Source: an uncultured Pantoea sp. (GTDB taxonomy: Bacteria > Pseudomonadota > Gammaproteobacteria > Enterobacterales > Enterobacteriaceae). From it: a DNA stretch of 64,000 bases. Each line of letters begins with the position of its first letter. Positions within the stretch are counted from its first letter, which is position 1. The position numbers and the translations under genes are program-made. The notes under the pieces are model-generated. The model worked only from the letters and a program-made list of their open reading frames with translations, searched no databases and was not told where the DNA came from. Location: contig CAJYVD010000035.1 of NCBI GenBank assembly GCA_913778495.1, forward strand, positions 85,228 through 149,227. Reading direction: 5' to 3'. Below, one piece after another: positions 1-10,530 of the stretch.

Positions 1-1
1 T

Positions 2-211
2 TTATGGGAAAAATTAAACAGCAAAACATTTTTGTCAGGTGAAACAATAATTAACCGAGATGATTGCCGAGTACGCATGAAGCATCCTTATGATTCCGTT
101 AAAAGCTGTTTTCCGTTTCGCTATTCAACCATAAACAGCCGCCTGAATCGTTCAGAACAAGCCCTTAAAATTAATAAGACGTTTAGTTCGTTAAACATTC
201 ACCTTGTATGA
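2..211 (+). CDS. possible 3' end of a gene cut by the window edge
   Basis: One frame stays open from the first bases to a TGA at 209-211, about 69 codons, and would be the C-terminal tail of a protein whose start lies outside the window. I recognise no family in it. An open frame of this length can arise by chance in AT-rich DNA, so this is a weak call. The rest of the stretch up to the chemotaxis receptor holds a copy of the 65-bp repeat at 216-281 and no other gene that I can see. Confidence 0.25.
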   Translation, partial: LWEKLNSKTFLSGETIINRDDCRVRMKHPYDSVKSCFPFRYSTINSRLNRSEQALKINKTFSSLNIHLV

Positions 212-215
212 CAGC

Positions 216-281
216 GTCCGCTTTTCACTCAGAGCGGACAACGCCTGAAGAAGGCCAGAGGCTTGTTTTATAAACGGACGC
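216..281 (+). repeat. 65-bp GTCCGC element, copy A
   Basis: It begins with a GTCCGCT...AGCGGAC hairpin (216-239) and ends with a GCCAGAG...ACGGACG segment, the same architecture as copies at 9108, 15012, 15710 and 47563. It lies just past the stop of the chemotaxis receptor. Confidence 0.75.
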
Positions 282-343
282 TGACCTGCCTTACTGCAGA
301 ATTTTCACGTTGTACCGCGCCAGTCAGCAGCGCGGCACTTCAG

Positions 344-1996
344 TCAGAAATGCGTCCAGCCTTCGTCTTTGTTCGTTTTGTCGATGCTTGTTCCCGGCGT
401 ACTGAAGTTCTCTCTTACGGGTTGAGAGACCGCATTAAAAGCAGACGTAATGGCCTGATTACCCATACGGAATACGGATACGGCCTGGAGAAGCCGTTCG
501 GCCTGAATTTTAAGGCTTGCAGCAGCTGAGGCCGACTCCTCGACGAGCGAGGCGTTCTGTTGCGTGGTGCTGTCCATCTCCGTTACCGCAATGCCTATCT
601 GTTCAATACCCCGGGCCTGTTCGGCGCTTGAAGATGTGATTTCCTCTACGGTGTCAGTCAGCTTTCCGACCGCAGAGAGGATGCCTGACATTGTCTCAGA
701 GGCGTGTACCACTAATTTGTTACCCTCTTCGACGCTGTGCGCATTTGCAGCAATCAGCTGACGTATTTCACCAGCAGCTGTTGCACTGCGCTGTGCCAGA
801 GATCTTACCTCGCTTGCCACCACGGCAAATCCACGGCCATGTTCACCTGCCCGTGCCGCCTCAACCGCGGCGTTGAGCGCAAGGATATTCGTCTGGAATG
901 CGATTCCGTCAATCACGGCAGTAATCTCAGCAATTCGGCCGGAGCTTTCGCTGATGGTCTTCATGGTCCCGGTAATGGCGCCGGTGGCATCGCTGCCTTT
1001 ATTCGCCACATCGCGTACGCCCACCGCCAGCTGACCGGCCTGCCGTGCGTTTTCCGCATTGTTCCTGACGGTCATACCCAGCTGCGTCATGGTTGCCGCT
1101 GTCTGCTCCAGTGCACTGGCCTGCTCTTCAGTTCGTTGTGACAGGTCAGCGTTTCCCTGCGCAATCTGGTTGCTGGCTGATGCAACACTTTCCGCATTGC
1201 TTCTTACCTGGCTGACGGTATTAATCAGCGAATCCTGCATGTCACGAATGGCCGATAGTAGAACGCCTGTCTCATCTTTATGACCAGCAGGTACAGCGCC
1301 ACTTAGATCACCCAAGGCTACGCGACGTGCAGCCTTAACAGCCTCCGCAAGTGGTCGTGTGATACTCCGGGTAATAAAAAATGCAGATATAGTTGCCAGT
1401 AGTACTGCAACGACACCTGCGGAAATCAGCACCGTCAGTGCCGACGAACGGTCTGCTCGTGCCTCTGCAGCGGCGGTAATCATCCGCGATTCCTGATGGT
1501 CCTGCAGTTGTTTTAGGGAGGCCATGAATGCATCCTGACTTTGATAGCGCGGACTAAAAAGCAGCTGCGTAGCTTCGTCACCTTTGCCGTTTTTCGCGAG
1601 GGATACTACCTCATCGATGAAAGGCAGAAAGAGATTTGCCCGGTCCGTGAGGCGCTTAAAGATTTCCAACCCCGTCGGTGAACTGACTTGTTTCTGAAGC
1701 AATCCGAGTAGGCCGTCAAGCTCGTGCCTTTCGCGATTGTAGTCACTAATAGCTTTCTCTCTCTGAGATTCATCCTTGAGAATAATTGCATTGCGTGCAA
1801 GGCGACTCATGTCTGATGTGAGATAGCGCAGAGACTGGGAGGCGGAGGATTTACTGTATAGGCTGCCTGAAATTTCCTCGTTCACATTGCCAAGCGAGTT
1901 AACTTTAAAGACGCCAATCAGCACCATGATAATGACAAGCAATGCCATAAAGCCGAAGGCCACACTGAGTCTTATACCTATTTTTATATTATTCAT
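344..1996 (-). CDS. methyl-accepting chemotaxis protein
   Basis: A 550-residue inner-membrane chemoreceptor that would sense a periplasmic ligand and control CheA/CheW. An N-terminal membrane helix (about residues 10-32), a helical periplasmic domain of the four-helix-bundle type, a second helix (about 186-209) and a HAMP segment (about 210-262) precede the signalling domain. The highly conserved hairpin tip, with [16 protein letters not shown], lies near residues 360-385. The last residues are GWTHF, which fits the W-x-x-F docking pentapeptide that tethers CheR/CheB in high-abundance enterobacterial receptors. The ATG has a good AGGGA site. No sigma-28 promoter was convincing. The ligand cannot be predicted. 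Confidence 0.93.
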   Translation of the reverse strand: MNNIKIGIRLSVAFGFMALLVIIMVLIGVFKVNSLGNVNEEISGSLYSKSSASQSLRYLTSDMSRLARNAIILKDESQREKAISDYNRERHELDGLLGLLQKQVSSPTGLEIFKRLTDRANLFLPFIDEVVSLAKNGKGDEATQLLFSPRYQSQDAFMASLKQLQDHQESRMITAAAEARADRSSALTVLISAGVVAVLLATISAFFITRSITRPLAEAVKAARRVALGDLSGAVPAGHKDETGVLLSAIRDMQDSLINTVSQVRSNAESVASASNQIAQGNADLSQRTEEQASALEQTAATMTQLGMTVRNNAENARQAGQLAVGVRDVANKGSDATGAITGTMKTISESSGRIAEITAVIDGIAFQTNILALNAAVEAARAGEHGRGFAVVASEVRSLAQRSATAAGEIRQLIAANAHSVEEGNKLVVHASETMSGILSAVGKLTDTVEEITSSSAEQARGIEQIGIAVTEMDSTTQQNASLVEESASAAASLKIQAERLLQAVSVFRMGNQAITSAFNAVSQPVRENFSTPGTSIDKTNKDEGWTHF

Positions 1997-2272
1997 GAAC
2001 GTTCCCTGATATCGGCAGGTATCAGCGCTGATCTATGGTGACATCAATGCTGATACGTAAACTCTCCCGTGCTGCAGGAGAGCGATGTAGTAAATTTCCG
2101 TTTTGTTTTATGACGGAATTATTACTATCGGCAGCGATTAAAAAACGTTCATTCTGAATGTGCCAAATCTGAAAGCCGGGCAGATCGCATGGCTGTTTCT
2201 GAGCATCGTTAAACCGGCTTGAACAGCGAAAGGTAAGGCGGCAAGTGCTAATCCACTCCTGAAGACAGCAAA

Positions 2273-2668
2273 ATGCCTGTGATGCCAATATTCCACTTAA
2301 TGCGGATGATACCCATGACGTCCGGAGCGGTCCGGCCGTCACAGGGAAAAACGCTCGCGGTCATGCAGGTCAGCGGCGGCTCGCAGTCGTTCAATGCCGT
2401 CAACCAGATGCGCATCCTCGGACGCTGGATGCGCATGATCACCATCCCGAACCAGTCATCCGTGGCTAAAGCCTGGGCTGAGTTTGAAGAAGATGGCTGC
2501 ATGAAGCCTTCCCCGTATTATGACCGCATCGGAGATGTCATGGAGGAGCTGAGGAAGTTCACCCTGCTGACGCGAGGATGCAGTGACTACTTGACCGATC
2601 GCTACAGTGAAAGGAAAGAGAGCGCCGCGCAGCTGTCTGAGCGGGTTAATCAGCGCAGTGTACGACAA
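2273..2668 (+). pseudogene. arsH: arsH relic, C-terminal half only
   Basis: From about 2303 the frame reads like the C-terminal half of ArsH, the NADPH-dependent FMN reductase/organoarsenical oxidase of ars operons. It contains [20 protein letters not shown], then GRWMRM, IPNQSS and [11 protein letters not shown]. The N-terminal flavodoxin half, including the FMN phosphate loop, is absent. The normal stop after VNQRS is not present, and the frame runs on through a terminator into DNA antisense to arsC. It points towards arsC, whereas arsH is usually divergent from arsR, so a rearrangement left the fragment here. I saw no ribosome binding site at the first Met, and no functional product is expected. 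Confidence 0.85.
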
Positions 2669-2692
2669 AAGCCGACATCTGCGGGCTTTTGT
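2668..2692. terminator. bidirectional terminator between arsH relic and arsC
   Basis: AAAAGCCGACATCTGCGGGCTTTT forms an A-tract/GC stem/T-tract hairpin that can stop transcription from both sides. It would serve the arsRBC operon on the minus strand. Confidence 0.7.
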
Positions 2693-2730
2693 CTTTGCGT
2701 CTTCCTTTCTGCCGGCAGCACGCTGAAAAA

Positions 2731-3159
2731 TCAGTGGCTGATCCGGTTTCCGTGTTCATCAATGACATTTTCGCCATCCTCTTTCGTAAATGCTCCCTGC
2801 TGCACATCCGGCAGGATCTCCAGAACCGCTTCAGACGGGCGACAGAGCTTCGTACCGAGCGGCGTCACAACCACCGGACGGTTGATGAGGATGGGGTGAA
2901 CCAGCATGGCGCTCAGCAGTTCATCATCGCTGAACCGGTCCTCTGCCAGTCCCAGCTGTTCATAAGGCTCAGTATTTTTGCGCAGCAGTGCGCGCACGCT
3001 GATACCCATATCGTCAATCAGCTTTTTAAGCTCGTCGCGGGAGGGTGGCGTCTCCAGATACAGAATCACCGAAGGCTCCACGCCGCTGTTGCGGATAAGC
3101 GCCAGGGTGTTACGCGACGTCCCGCAGGCCGGGTTGTGATAAATCGTGATATCAGTCAT
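2731..3159 (-). CDS. arsC: glutaredoxin-dependent arsenate reductase
   Basis: A 142-residue ArsC of the R773 type, which reduces cytosolic arsenate to arsenite so that ArsB can export it. The catalytic cysteine is Cys12 in [10 protein letters not shown]. The family arginines that bind the oxyanion are present in ISVRALLRK and INRPVVV, with a third in TKLCRP. Length and sequence closely follow plasmid and chromosomal enterobacterial ArsC. It is the last gene of arsR-arsB-arsC, 48 bp after arsB, and is expected to be co-transcribed from the ArsR-controlled promoter. Confidence 0.97.
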   Translation of the reverse strand: MTDITIYHNPACGTSRNTLALIRNSGVEPSVILYLETPPSRDELKKLIDDMGISVRALLRKNTEPYEQLGLAEDRFSDDELLSAMLVHPILINRPVVVTPLGTKLCRPSEAVLEILPDVQQGAFTKEDGENVIDEHGNRISH

Positions 3160-3207
3160 AAACGCTACTCCGTTAGGCGCTGCGCAGGCGCAGCCTGAGG
3201 ATTAAGG

Positions 3208-4491
<1,284 letters not shown>

Positions 4492-4579
4492 ACACTCTCC
4501 TTTGAAAAAGCGCCCGTCAGAATGAGGACAAAAAAACTAAAAAATATATACGATAAAACACATGTGTTTGGTTAAATTT

Positions 4580-4933
4580 TTAAATGCAGACGGGCTTACC
4601 GTTCGTCGTTACGTTATCCCGATCAGCCTGCCCACTGAGGCGCAGAATCTCATCCCGCTGGCAAAGATAAGCCTGTTCAATTACGGCTGCTGCCCAGGCG
4701 GGCATGTGAGGTGACAGTCGGTAATGAATCCACTTACCCTCTCGCCTGTCGATGAGCAGGCCGCCTTCTCTGAGTAAAGCCAGATGCCGAGATATCTTAG
4801 GCTGGTTTTCTTTCAGTATAAGCGTCAGCTCGCACACACAGAGCTCGCCTTTTTCACGCAAAAGCAGGACGAGATTTAAACGCGTTTCGTCAGACAGCTC
4901 CTTGAAAAGCTGAAGAGGAGAAAGCTGTGGCAT
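4580..4933 (-). CDS. arsR: arsenical-resistance operon repressor
   Basis: A 117-residue winged-helix ArsR/SmtB repressor that releases its operator when arsenite or antimonite binds. The metal-binding motif ELCVCEL lies in the alpha-3 region, as in R773 ArsR, followed by the DNA-reading segment QPKISRHLALLREGGLL and the wing RREGKWIHYRL. An upstream ATG at 4996 would add 21 unrelated residues. I chose 4933 because MPQLSPLQLFKEL matches family N-termini and a GGGA site sits 9 bases upstream. It is first in arsRBC, and autoregulation is expected. Confidence 0.95.
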   Translation of the reverse strand: MPQLSPLQLFKELSDETRLNLVLLLREKGELCVCELTLILKENQPKISRHLALLREGGLLIDRREGKWIHYRLSPHMPAWAAAVIEQAYLCQRDEILRLSGQADRDNVTTNGKPVCI

Positions 4934-4989
4934 GGTAGTTCCCGATATCAGGTGTAAAAAAATCAGTGTGACTTTCAACCTGCAGGGCG

Positions 4990-5018
4990 TCAACACATAT
5001 TCATATATTCACATATGT
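4990..5018. promoter_or_regulatory. candidate ArsR operator/promoter
   Basis: AT-rich, partly symmetric DNA (ACACATATTCATATATTCACATATG) lies just upstream of arsR. It is the most likely ArsR operator and overlaps the probable minus-strand promoter. This is inferred from position and symmetry only. Confidence 0.4.
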
Positions 5019-5041
5019 TAGTCCGGGCCAGCTCCGCTTGC

Positions 5042-5070
5042 GTCTGATGCGCCATGCGCAGACTTTTTTA
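5042..5070 (+). terminator. terminator-like hairpin upstream of sulP
   Basis: GTCT-GAT-GCGC pairs with GCGC-AGAC across a CAT loop and is followed by TTTTTT. It faces rightward in the arsR-sulP intergenic region, where no rightward gene precedes it. It may insulate the next promoter or be a remnant. Confidence 0.5.
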
Positions 5071-5111
5071 CGCTTCTGCTGCCGTTGCCGACCTTACTGC
5101 GGGTTGAAGCG

Positions 5112-5139
5112 TTGACCTCTTACCGCTTTCGTTTATAGT
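5112..5139 (+). promoter_or_regulatory. sigma-70 promoter for the SulP-Usp operon
   Basis: A TTGACC -35 and TATAGT -10 are separated by 16 bp. Transcription would begin near 5146, leaving a 5' leader of about 260 nt before the sulP ATG at 5407. Confidence 0.55.
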
Positions 5140-5145
5140 TTAGCG

Positions 5146-5406
5146 CCTGTCCTGATGAAATCGGGCTTCACCGTCAGCGCACCCTCACAGGGCTTTACTG
5201 GCTTAATTCAGTCCTGAAGGCACCGTTTGCCGTAAAGGAGAATTTAAAAAATCATGCGTCTTACGCCACCCTGAGTCGTAACCCTCCCCTGTCGCACTGA
5301 GTAGTTCAGTCGCGCACTCAAAAACATCCCGTCTGCGGATGTACTTTTTCGTATCTGAAATTTTTGCCCTCACGGGCTGACTGTATTCAAAATCTGAGAA
5401 ATTACT
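5146..5406 (+). other. long, possibly structured leader of the SulP-Usp operon
   Basis: This stretch has no sizeable gene. It contains AAAGGAG followed by a six-codon frame (ATG at 5254, MRLTPP), then a hairpin ACATCC-CGTCTGC-GGATGT (5324-5342) followed by ACTTTTTC, and a GCCC-TCAC-GGGC hairpin near 5367. The layout of a short peptide plus a terminator-like stem resembles attenuation, but I could not match it to a known riboswitch class. Confidence 0.4.
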
Positions 5407-6885
5407 ATGCTGCTGTCCTCGACGCGTAAGGACTGGCTGGGCAACGTCCGCGGTGACGTGCTCGCCGGTATTGTCGTCGCGCTCGCGCTCATTCCTGAAG
5501 CGATCGCGTTTTCCATCATTGCCGGAGTTGACCCGCAGGTCGGCCTCTACTCGGCGTTCTGTATTCCCGTGGTGATGGCCATTTTTGGCGGACGCCCCGC
5601 CATGATTTCATCCGCGACCGGCGCCATGGCGCTGCTGATGGTAACCTTGGTGAAAGACCACGGCCTTCAGTACCTGCTTGCTGCCTCCGTGCTGACCGGC
5701 GTCATCCAGCTGATAGCCGGCTACCTGAAGCTCGGCAGCCTGATGCGCTACGTATCGCGCTCGGTCGTAACGGGCTTCGTCAACGCGCTGGCCATTCTGA
5801 TTTTCATGGCGCAGCTTCCGGAGCTGACCAACGTGACCTGGCACGTTTATGCGCTCACCGCCGCCGGTCTGGCAATCATTTACCTCTTTCCGTACCTCAA
5901 TAAAACCATTCCCTCTCCGCTGGTCTGCATCATGGTGCTGACCGCCATCTCCATGTGGCTGCACCTGGACGTGCGCACCGTGGGCGACATGGGAAAACTG
6001 CCCGACAGCCTGCCGGTTTTCCTCATTCCGGACATTCCGATGAACCTGGATACGCTGATGATTATCCTGCCTTACTCCGCCGGCCTTGCCGTGGTGGGAC
6101 TGCTGGAATCCATGATGACCGCCACTATTGTGGATGATATGACTGATACGCCGAGCGATAAAAACCGCGAGTGCAAAGCGCAGGGCATCGCCAACGTCTG
6201 CACGGCGTTTATCGGCGGCATGGCAGGCTGCGCCATGATCGGTCAGTCGGTGATTAACGTGAAGTCCGGCGGGCGCGGGCGCCTCTCGACCCTGACGGCC
6301 GGGCTGGTGCTGCTCTGCCTGATTATCTTCCTCCGTGACCAGGTATCGCAGATCCCGATGGCGGCGCTGGTCGCGGTCATGATCATGGTCTCCATCGGCA
6401 CCTTCTCCTGGCGCTCCATTACCGACCTGCGCCGCCATCCGCTGTCGACCAGCGTGGTCATGCTGGCAACCGTAGCGGTAGTGGTGGCAACCGACAATCT
6501 GGCCTTCGGCGTGCTGACCGGGGTGTTGATTGCCTCACTGAACTTTGCCACCAAGGTAGCGCGCTTTATGGCGGTCAGGTCGTCACGGGATGGCGATACC
6601 CGGACCTATACCGTGATCGGCCAGGTCTTTTTTGCCTCCGCCGATCGCTTTATGAACCACTTTGACTTCAGGGAAGCGGCAGAGCGCGTGGTCATTGACG
6701 TCACGCATGCCCATTTCTGGGACATCACCTCCGTGAGCGCGCTCGACAGGGCGGTGATTAAGTTCCGCCGGGAAGGCGCTGAGGTGGAAATACTGGGTAT
6801 GAACGACGCCACCCGTACCCTGGTTGACCGCTTCGGGGTGTATGACAAGCCGGAAGAAGCGGAAAAACTGATGGGCGGTCACTAA
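5407..6885 (+). CDS. SulP-family anion transporter with C-terminal STAS domain
   Basis: A 492-residue polytopic SulP/SLC26 transporter for sulfate, bicarbonate or another oxyanion. The N-terminal two thirds holds the transmembrane core, with the family signature region [24 protein letters not shown] (here residues about 28-51). The STAS domain starts around residue 400 ([33 protein letters not shown]). The gene sits beside arsRBC and is followed after 18 bp by a tandem Usp gene, so the two form an operon. Such pairs recur next to ars clusters in enterobacteria, as I recall. A role in oxyanion homeostasis under arsenate is plausible but unproven. Confidence 0.9.
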   Translation: MLLSSTRKDWLGNVRGDVLAGIVVALALIPEAIAFSIIAGVDPQVGLYSAFCIPVVMAIFGGRPAMISSATGAMALLMVTLVKDHGLQYLLAASVLTGVIQLIAGYLKLGSLMRYVSRSVVTGFVNALAILIFMAQLPELTNVTWHVYALTAAGLAIIYLFPYLNKTIPSPLVCIMVLTAISMWLHLDVRTVGDMGKLPDSLPVFLIPDIPMNLDTLMIILPYSAGLAVVGLLESMMTATIVDDMTDTPSDKNRECKAQGIANVCTAFIGGMAGCAMIGQSVINVKSGGRGRLSTLTAGLVLLCLIIFLRDQVSQIPMAALVAVMIMVSIGTFSWRSITDLRRHPLSTSVVMLATVAVVVATDNLAFGVLTGVLIASLNFATKVARFMAVRSSRDGDTRTYTVIGQVFFASADRFMNHFDFREAAERVVIDVTHAHFWDITSVSALDRAVIKFRREGAEVEILGMNDATRTLVDRFGVYDKPEEAEKLMGGH

Positions 6886-6903
6886 GCGACAGGAGATTAA
6901 GCT

Positions 6904-7731
6904 ATGAACAATACCGTTGTAGCCTGCGTGGACGGTTCGCCGTCAACCGTGCCGGTCTGTGACTACGCGGCGTGGGCTGCCGCCGACCTTTCTGCGCCGC
7001 TGGCCCTGCTGCACGTGCTGGAAAAAGACGGTCATCCTGCCGTCTCTGACCTGAGCGGGAGCATTGGCATCGACAGCAAAGAGCTGCTGACCGAAGAGCT
7101 TGCGCGCGTGGAGGGTGAGCGCAGCCGCCTGCTCATGGCGCAGGGTAAAGCCATTCTGGCCGGTTGCGCGGAGCGGCTGGCCCGTGAGGGAATTCCGGAA
7201 GTGCGCCAGCTGCAGCTGCACGGCGCGCTGGATGAAATCCTTGCCGGGCTGGATGACGTCAGGCTGATGGTGCTTGGCCGGCGTGGTGCGGAACACACCG
7301 TGGGCAGTCAGCTGGAAAGCGTCATCCGCCTGCAGAAAGAGCCCGTGCTGGTCGTGCCGGAAACGTTCAGCGCGCCATCCCGGGTGCTTTTTGCCTGGGA
7401 CGGCAGCGAGGCAAGCCGCAGAAACCTGACCCGCCTGACCGTGAGCCCGCTGCTTCGCGGATTAACATGCCATGTTGTGATGGTGAACGGCGACGATGCT
7501 TCACTTCTTGATGCTCAGCAGATCCTGCAGTCAGCCGGCATTGATACAGAGTCCCGGATAATTCAGGATGAATCTGTTTCTCGCGGGCTGTGTCGTTACG
7601 CGGAAGAGAACGACATGGACCTGATCGTGATGGGGGCCTGGGGACACTCCCGGCTGCGCCGGTTCTTTATCGGCAGCCACACCACGTCAATGCTGGCAGA
7701 AAGCCGTCATCCCCTGCTGATGCTGCGGTGA
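6904..7731 (+). CDS. tandem universal stress protein
   Basis: A 275-residue cytoplasmic protein made of two Usp domains (about 1-155 and 156-275). The C-terminal domain keeps the ATP-binding signature G-2x-G-9x-G-S in GAWGHSRLRRFFIGS. The N-terminal domain has only a degenerate version (LGRRGAEHTVGS), which suggests one nucleotide site. It follows sulP by 18 bp with an AGGAG ribosome binding site and is surely co-transcribed. Usp proteins often partner with transporters carrying STAS domains, so direct regulation of the SulP protein is a reasonable inference. Confidence 0.88.
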   Translation: MNNTVVACVDGSPSTVPVCDYAAWAAADLSAPLALLHVLEKDGHPAVSDLSGSIGIDSKELLTEELARVEGERSRLLMAQGKAILAGCAERLAREGIPEVRQLQLHGALDEILAGLDDVRLMVLGRRGAEHTVGSQLESVIRLQKEPVLVVPETFSAPSRVLFAWDGSEASRRNLTRLTVSPLLRGLTCHVVMVNGDDASLLDAQQILQSAGIDTESRIIQDESVSRGLCRYAEENDMDLIVMGAWGHSRLRRFFIGSHTTSMLAESRHPLLMLR

Positions 7732-7737
7732 ACTTCA

Positions 7738-7764
7738 CGGGCCTGCAATCGCAGGTCCTTTTCA
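7738..7764 (+). terminator. terminator after usp
   Basis: A GGCCTGC-AATC-GCAGGTCC hairpin is followed by TTTTC, 8 bp after the stop of the usp gene. Confidence 0.55.
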
Positions 7765-7840
7765 TAACGCGCCTCCGGAACATCAGCTCCGGAGCAGTTC
7801 ATTTGCGCGGCACCTTTGTCAGCCGCGCTCAGGAAATACC

Positions 7841-9058
7841 ATGCGTCAGCTGTTTCGCTTTATGTATCAGCACGGCAGCCATCTCGCCTTTGGCGCGATA
7901 CTGATGGCGATGTCGAGTTTCGGACAGACTTATTTCGTATCGCTTTACGGGCAGGGCCTGCGTCAGGCATTCGGGCTCAGCGACGGCGGGCTGGGCGGTC
8001 TTTATGCCGCCGGCACCGTGATGAGTGCCGTCACGCTGACCTGGGCAGGCCGGATGATTGATTACACCACCACCCGGCGGTTCACTTTGGCCGTTACCCT
8101 GCTGCTGGTGACGGCGTGCCTGCTGGTCTCCGGTGCACAGGCGGCATGGATGCTTTGTGCAGGCTTTTACCTGCTTCGCCTCGGCGGGCAGGGGCTGATG
8201 GTGCATACCGCCCTGACGGCGACTGCGCGCCAGTTTCCGCTTGATGCCGGCAAGGCGCTTGGCGCCATCGCGCTGGGCCTGTCGCTGGCGCAGGCGCTGT
8301 TTCCGTTGGCTGCCGTGCAGATTACCTATCTAACGGGATGGCGCCTTGCCTGGCTGATAAACGCTGCGGTTCTGGTTGCCGGCGTTGCGCTGGCCGTCAG
8401 CTGTCTTCCGCGCGCTGCCGAAAAGCCGCTGCGAACGTTCAGGAAACGGGGCGCAGAGAGGATTCACGAGATTTCCATATGGAAAAACCGGAACCTGCTT
8501 CTGGCTCTGCCGGCGGTGCTGGCGTCACCTTTTATCACCACGGGCTTCTTTTTCCATCAGGCGCGCCTGGCAGAGGAGAAAGGATGGGCACTGTCGTGGG
8601 TTGCAGGGTGGTTTACTGCTTACGCGATAACGCAGGCGGTGTCCCTGCTGTCATTTGGTCCGCTGATAGACCGGCTGACGCCACGTCGCCTGCTACCGTG
8701 GTTTCTGCTGCCGCAGGGAGCCGGCATGCTGGCGCTATGGCTCAGCAGCAGTCAGTGGGTCACGCCGTTTTATCTCATCATGACCGGCGTATCGTCCGCC
8801 ATTGCGTCCACGCTGGCGACCGCGCTGTGGGTACAGCTGTTTGGCCCCGCGCAGCTGGCAAAAGTGCGATCGGCCGTTGAGGCGGGTACAGTGCTTGCCA
8901 GCGGCGCTTCCCCGGTCATCATGGGTGTGCTGATTGACCAACATGTTGCGCTTCGGGTACAGGCGCTGATATTTCTCATATTCATACTCGCAGCCAGCCT
9001 GGTGGCTACCCGGATTAGAGCTGGCGACCCGGAAAAAGAGACTGATATTTCTGGCTGA
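7841..9058 (+). CDS. MFS transporter
   Basis: A 405-residue major facilitator with about twelve membrane helices and no signal peptide. The loop between helices 2 and 3 carries AGRMIDYTTTRR, a version of the family G-x3-D-x-x-G-R-R/K motif, and a similar segment (GPLIDRLTPRRLLP) occurs in the second half. The start has an AGGA site (CAGGAAATACCATG). It follows the SulP-Usp operon on the same strand but beyond a terminator, so it is probably a separate unit. The substrate is unknown. Confidence 0.85.
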   Translation: MRQLFRFMYQHGSHLAFGAILMAMSSFGQTYFVSLYGQGLRQAFGLSDGGLGGLYAAGTVMSAVTLTWAGRMIDYTTTRRFTLAVTLLLVTACLLVSGAQAAWMLCAGFYLLRLGGQGLMVHTALTATARQFPLDAGKALGAIALGLSLAQALFPLAAVQITYLTGWRLAWLINAAVLVAGVALAVSCLPRAAEKPLRTFRKRGAERIHEISIWKNRNLLLALPAVLASPFITTGFFFHQARLAEEKGWALSWVAGWFTAYAITQAVSLLSFGPLIDRLTPRRLLPWFLLPQGAGMLALWLSSSQWVTPFYLIMTGVSSAIASTLATALWVQLFGPAQLAKVRSAVEAGTVLASGASPVIMGVLIDQHVALRVQALIFLIFILAASLVATRIRAGDPEKETDISG

Positions 9059-9107
9059 CCGAAACACTGTTACGGTCAAAGACACGACACCCGAGGCAGG
9101 ACACAAT

Positions 9108-9176
9108 GTCCGCTATTCGCTCACAGCGGACCTTCACCGCAGCCAGCTTGTACGGTTGGTGCCAGAAACGGACGTT
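9108..9176 (+). repeat. 65-bp GTCCGC element, copy B
   Basis: GTCCGCTATTCGCTCACAGCGGAC hairpin, then a spacer and GGTGCCAGAAACGGACGTT. It is a full-length copy between the MFS gene and the ASCH gene. Confidence 0.85.
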
Positions 9177-9295
9177 TAAAAGATGTGTTTTGCTATGTAA
9201 CTAACCTGTTTAAGACTACATTCGACCCATTATGCAAAACTGGCATGACCAACCGATCGTGTTGTCGAATGTTTGGTACAGGTCTCAGGGGGGAA

Positions 9296-9616
9296 ATGTC
9301 ATTGCAGAGTCTTGAAATTGTGCCTCGCCTGCTACCGGACATTCGCGCAGGCAAGAAGCGTCATACCATTCGATGGCAGGAACGCGAAATTGTTGCTGGC
9401 CCTCTGCTTTACGTAAACGCGCAGAATGTGTTTGAAACGGTCATGGTATTTGTCACGCACATAGAGAAAATGCCGCTTTCTGAGGTTGCGGCCAGGCTGG
9501 GAAAAAGAGCGGAATGGCCGGATGCTGAACTGCTGGAAGGGATGCGTGAGCACTATCCAGCCATAGAGATGGATTCCGAGGTTGCGGTCATCCACCATTT
9601 ACCGCCAGTGGCGTAA
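9296..9616 (+). CDS. ASCH-domain protein
   Basis: A 106-residue cytoplasmic protein whose core (residues about 8-100) looks like an ASCH/PUA-like RNA- or nucleotide-binding domain. PRLLPDIRAGKKRHTIRW is the characteristic N-terminal ASCH motif with the conserved K-x-x-T-I-R. The start at 9296 is preceded by GGGGGGAA, and longer in-frame starts encode non-conserved, cysteine-rich residues. Bacterial ASCH proteins of this size include amidohydrolases acting on N4-acetylcytidine (YqfB) and RNA-binding proteins. Which applies here is unclear. Confidence 0.75.
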   Translation: MSLQSLEIVPRLLPDIRAGKKRHTIRWQEREIVAGPLLYVNAQNVFETVMVFVTHIEKMPLSEVAARLGKRAEWPDAELLEGMREHYPAIEMDSEVAVIHHLPPVA

Positions 9617-9794
9617 GTTCGTGGCCGAACTTCTAAACTGAATCTGACCGAACATGCTCCTCAATTTTAGGGTTTCAGAAACCTCAATGTGACATGTCTG
9701 ACCGCTGTCACGTTACTGTCGGGTTATGATCGTGGTCGTGCAGGATTACGTGGACAACACTGTGCGCTGAACACCATCCATTCGGAGAGAGAAA

Positions 9795-10262
9795 ATGAGT
9801 GAGACCAACAAATTCAGGTCGCTGCGTCTTGCGCGCGCTTGGTCACAGGAGCAGCTTGCCGAACTGTCCGGGCTGAGCGTGCGCACGGTGCAGCGTATCG
9901 AAAACGGCGATAAGCCAAGCCTGGAAACACTGAGCTCCTTGGCTGCTGTATATGAAATGAGCGTGGTGGATCTTTCCGGCCGTAACGCGCCTGCCGATGA
10001 TGCGCTCGACCAGCGAATTAATGAAGCGAAGAGCAAAATTGCTGAAGAAGGCCGTTTTTACCGGTCGGTTATTACGGCTGTCGTCGTCTGCACGCTACTG
10101 TTAATTCTTAACCACTATACAGCACCGGCAAGCGTATGGTCATTGTGGGTCGCGGGCATCTGGTGTGCGTTGCTGGTGATTCGTGGCATGAGGACGTTTG
10201 TTTTTCGCACGCTGATCATCCGCTGGCAACAGATGCGGCTACGGCAAATGCTGCGGCGGTAG
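9795..10262 (+). CDS. XRE-family HTH protein with 2TM domain
   Basis: A 155-residue protein combining an N-terminal Cro/C1-type helix-turn-helix (residues about 7-60, with WSQEQLAELSGLSVRTVQRIE) and a C-terminal pair of membrane helices (about 90-107 and 112-130) ending in a basic amphipathic tail. The arrangement matches HTH plus 2TM proteins, predicted membrane-tethered transcription regulators. A GGAGAGAAA site precedes the ATG. It stands alone between two small genes, and its target is unknown. Confidence 0.8.
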   Translation: MSETNKFRSLRLARAWSQEQLAELSGLSVRTVQRIENGDKPSLETLSSLAAVYEMSVVDLSGRNAPADDALDQRINEAKSKIAEEGRFYRSVITAVVVCTLLLILNHYTAPASVWSLWVAGIWCALLVIRGMRTFVFRTLIIRWQQMRLRQMLRR

Positions 10263-10302
10263 CCGTTATTCACACCAGTAGCCTTACGTTAAATGTTCAA
10301 GG

Positions 10303-10530
10303 CTACGCCAATATGAAACGGATTAGCTGCCACAGCAGCCAGACGCCTAACAAGAACTGTATCATCCGGACGACCCGTCGTGGATAACGCCATGAGTGCC
10401 GTTCGCGTTCATCAGCCTCTGCGATAACGGGGTCTGCATTCTTTTTTCTTTTATTCGGCCTGAAATCCAACCAGACGGCTGCTATCCCCATTAAGCCAGC
10501 GAAAATTTTAAGCGCCAAGTGTCCGTCCAT
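10303..10530 (-). CDS. small membrane protein, unknown function
   Basis: A 75-residue protein starting at ATG 10530 (GGAG eight bases upstream). An earlier ATG at 10578 has no ribosome site. It has two hydrophobic helices (about residues 5-21 and 55-72) flanking a highly charged loop with RPNKRKKN and EADERER. I recognise no family. It converges on the XRE-2TM gene, 40 bp apart, so the two genes could share a terminator region. Confidence 0.55.
   Translation of the reverse strand: MDGHLALKIFAGLMGIAAVWLDFRPNKRKKNADPVIAEADERERHSWRYPRRVVRMIQFLLGVWLLWQLIRFILA

Noticed and set aside
1996-2080. Sigma-28 promoter for the chemoreceptor (GCCGATAT)
   Set aside because: No matching TAAA element at the correct spacing upstream.
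2022-2342. Minus-strand 106-codon frame upstream of the chemoreceptor
   Set aside because: It overlaps the arsH relic in antisense, has no recognisable domain, and lacks a ribosome binding site.
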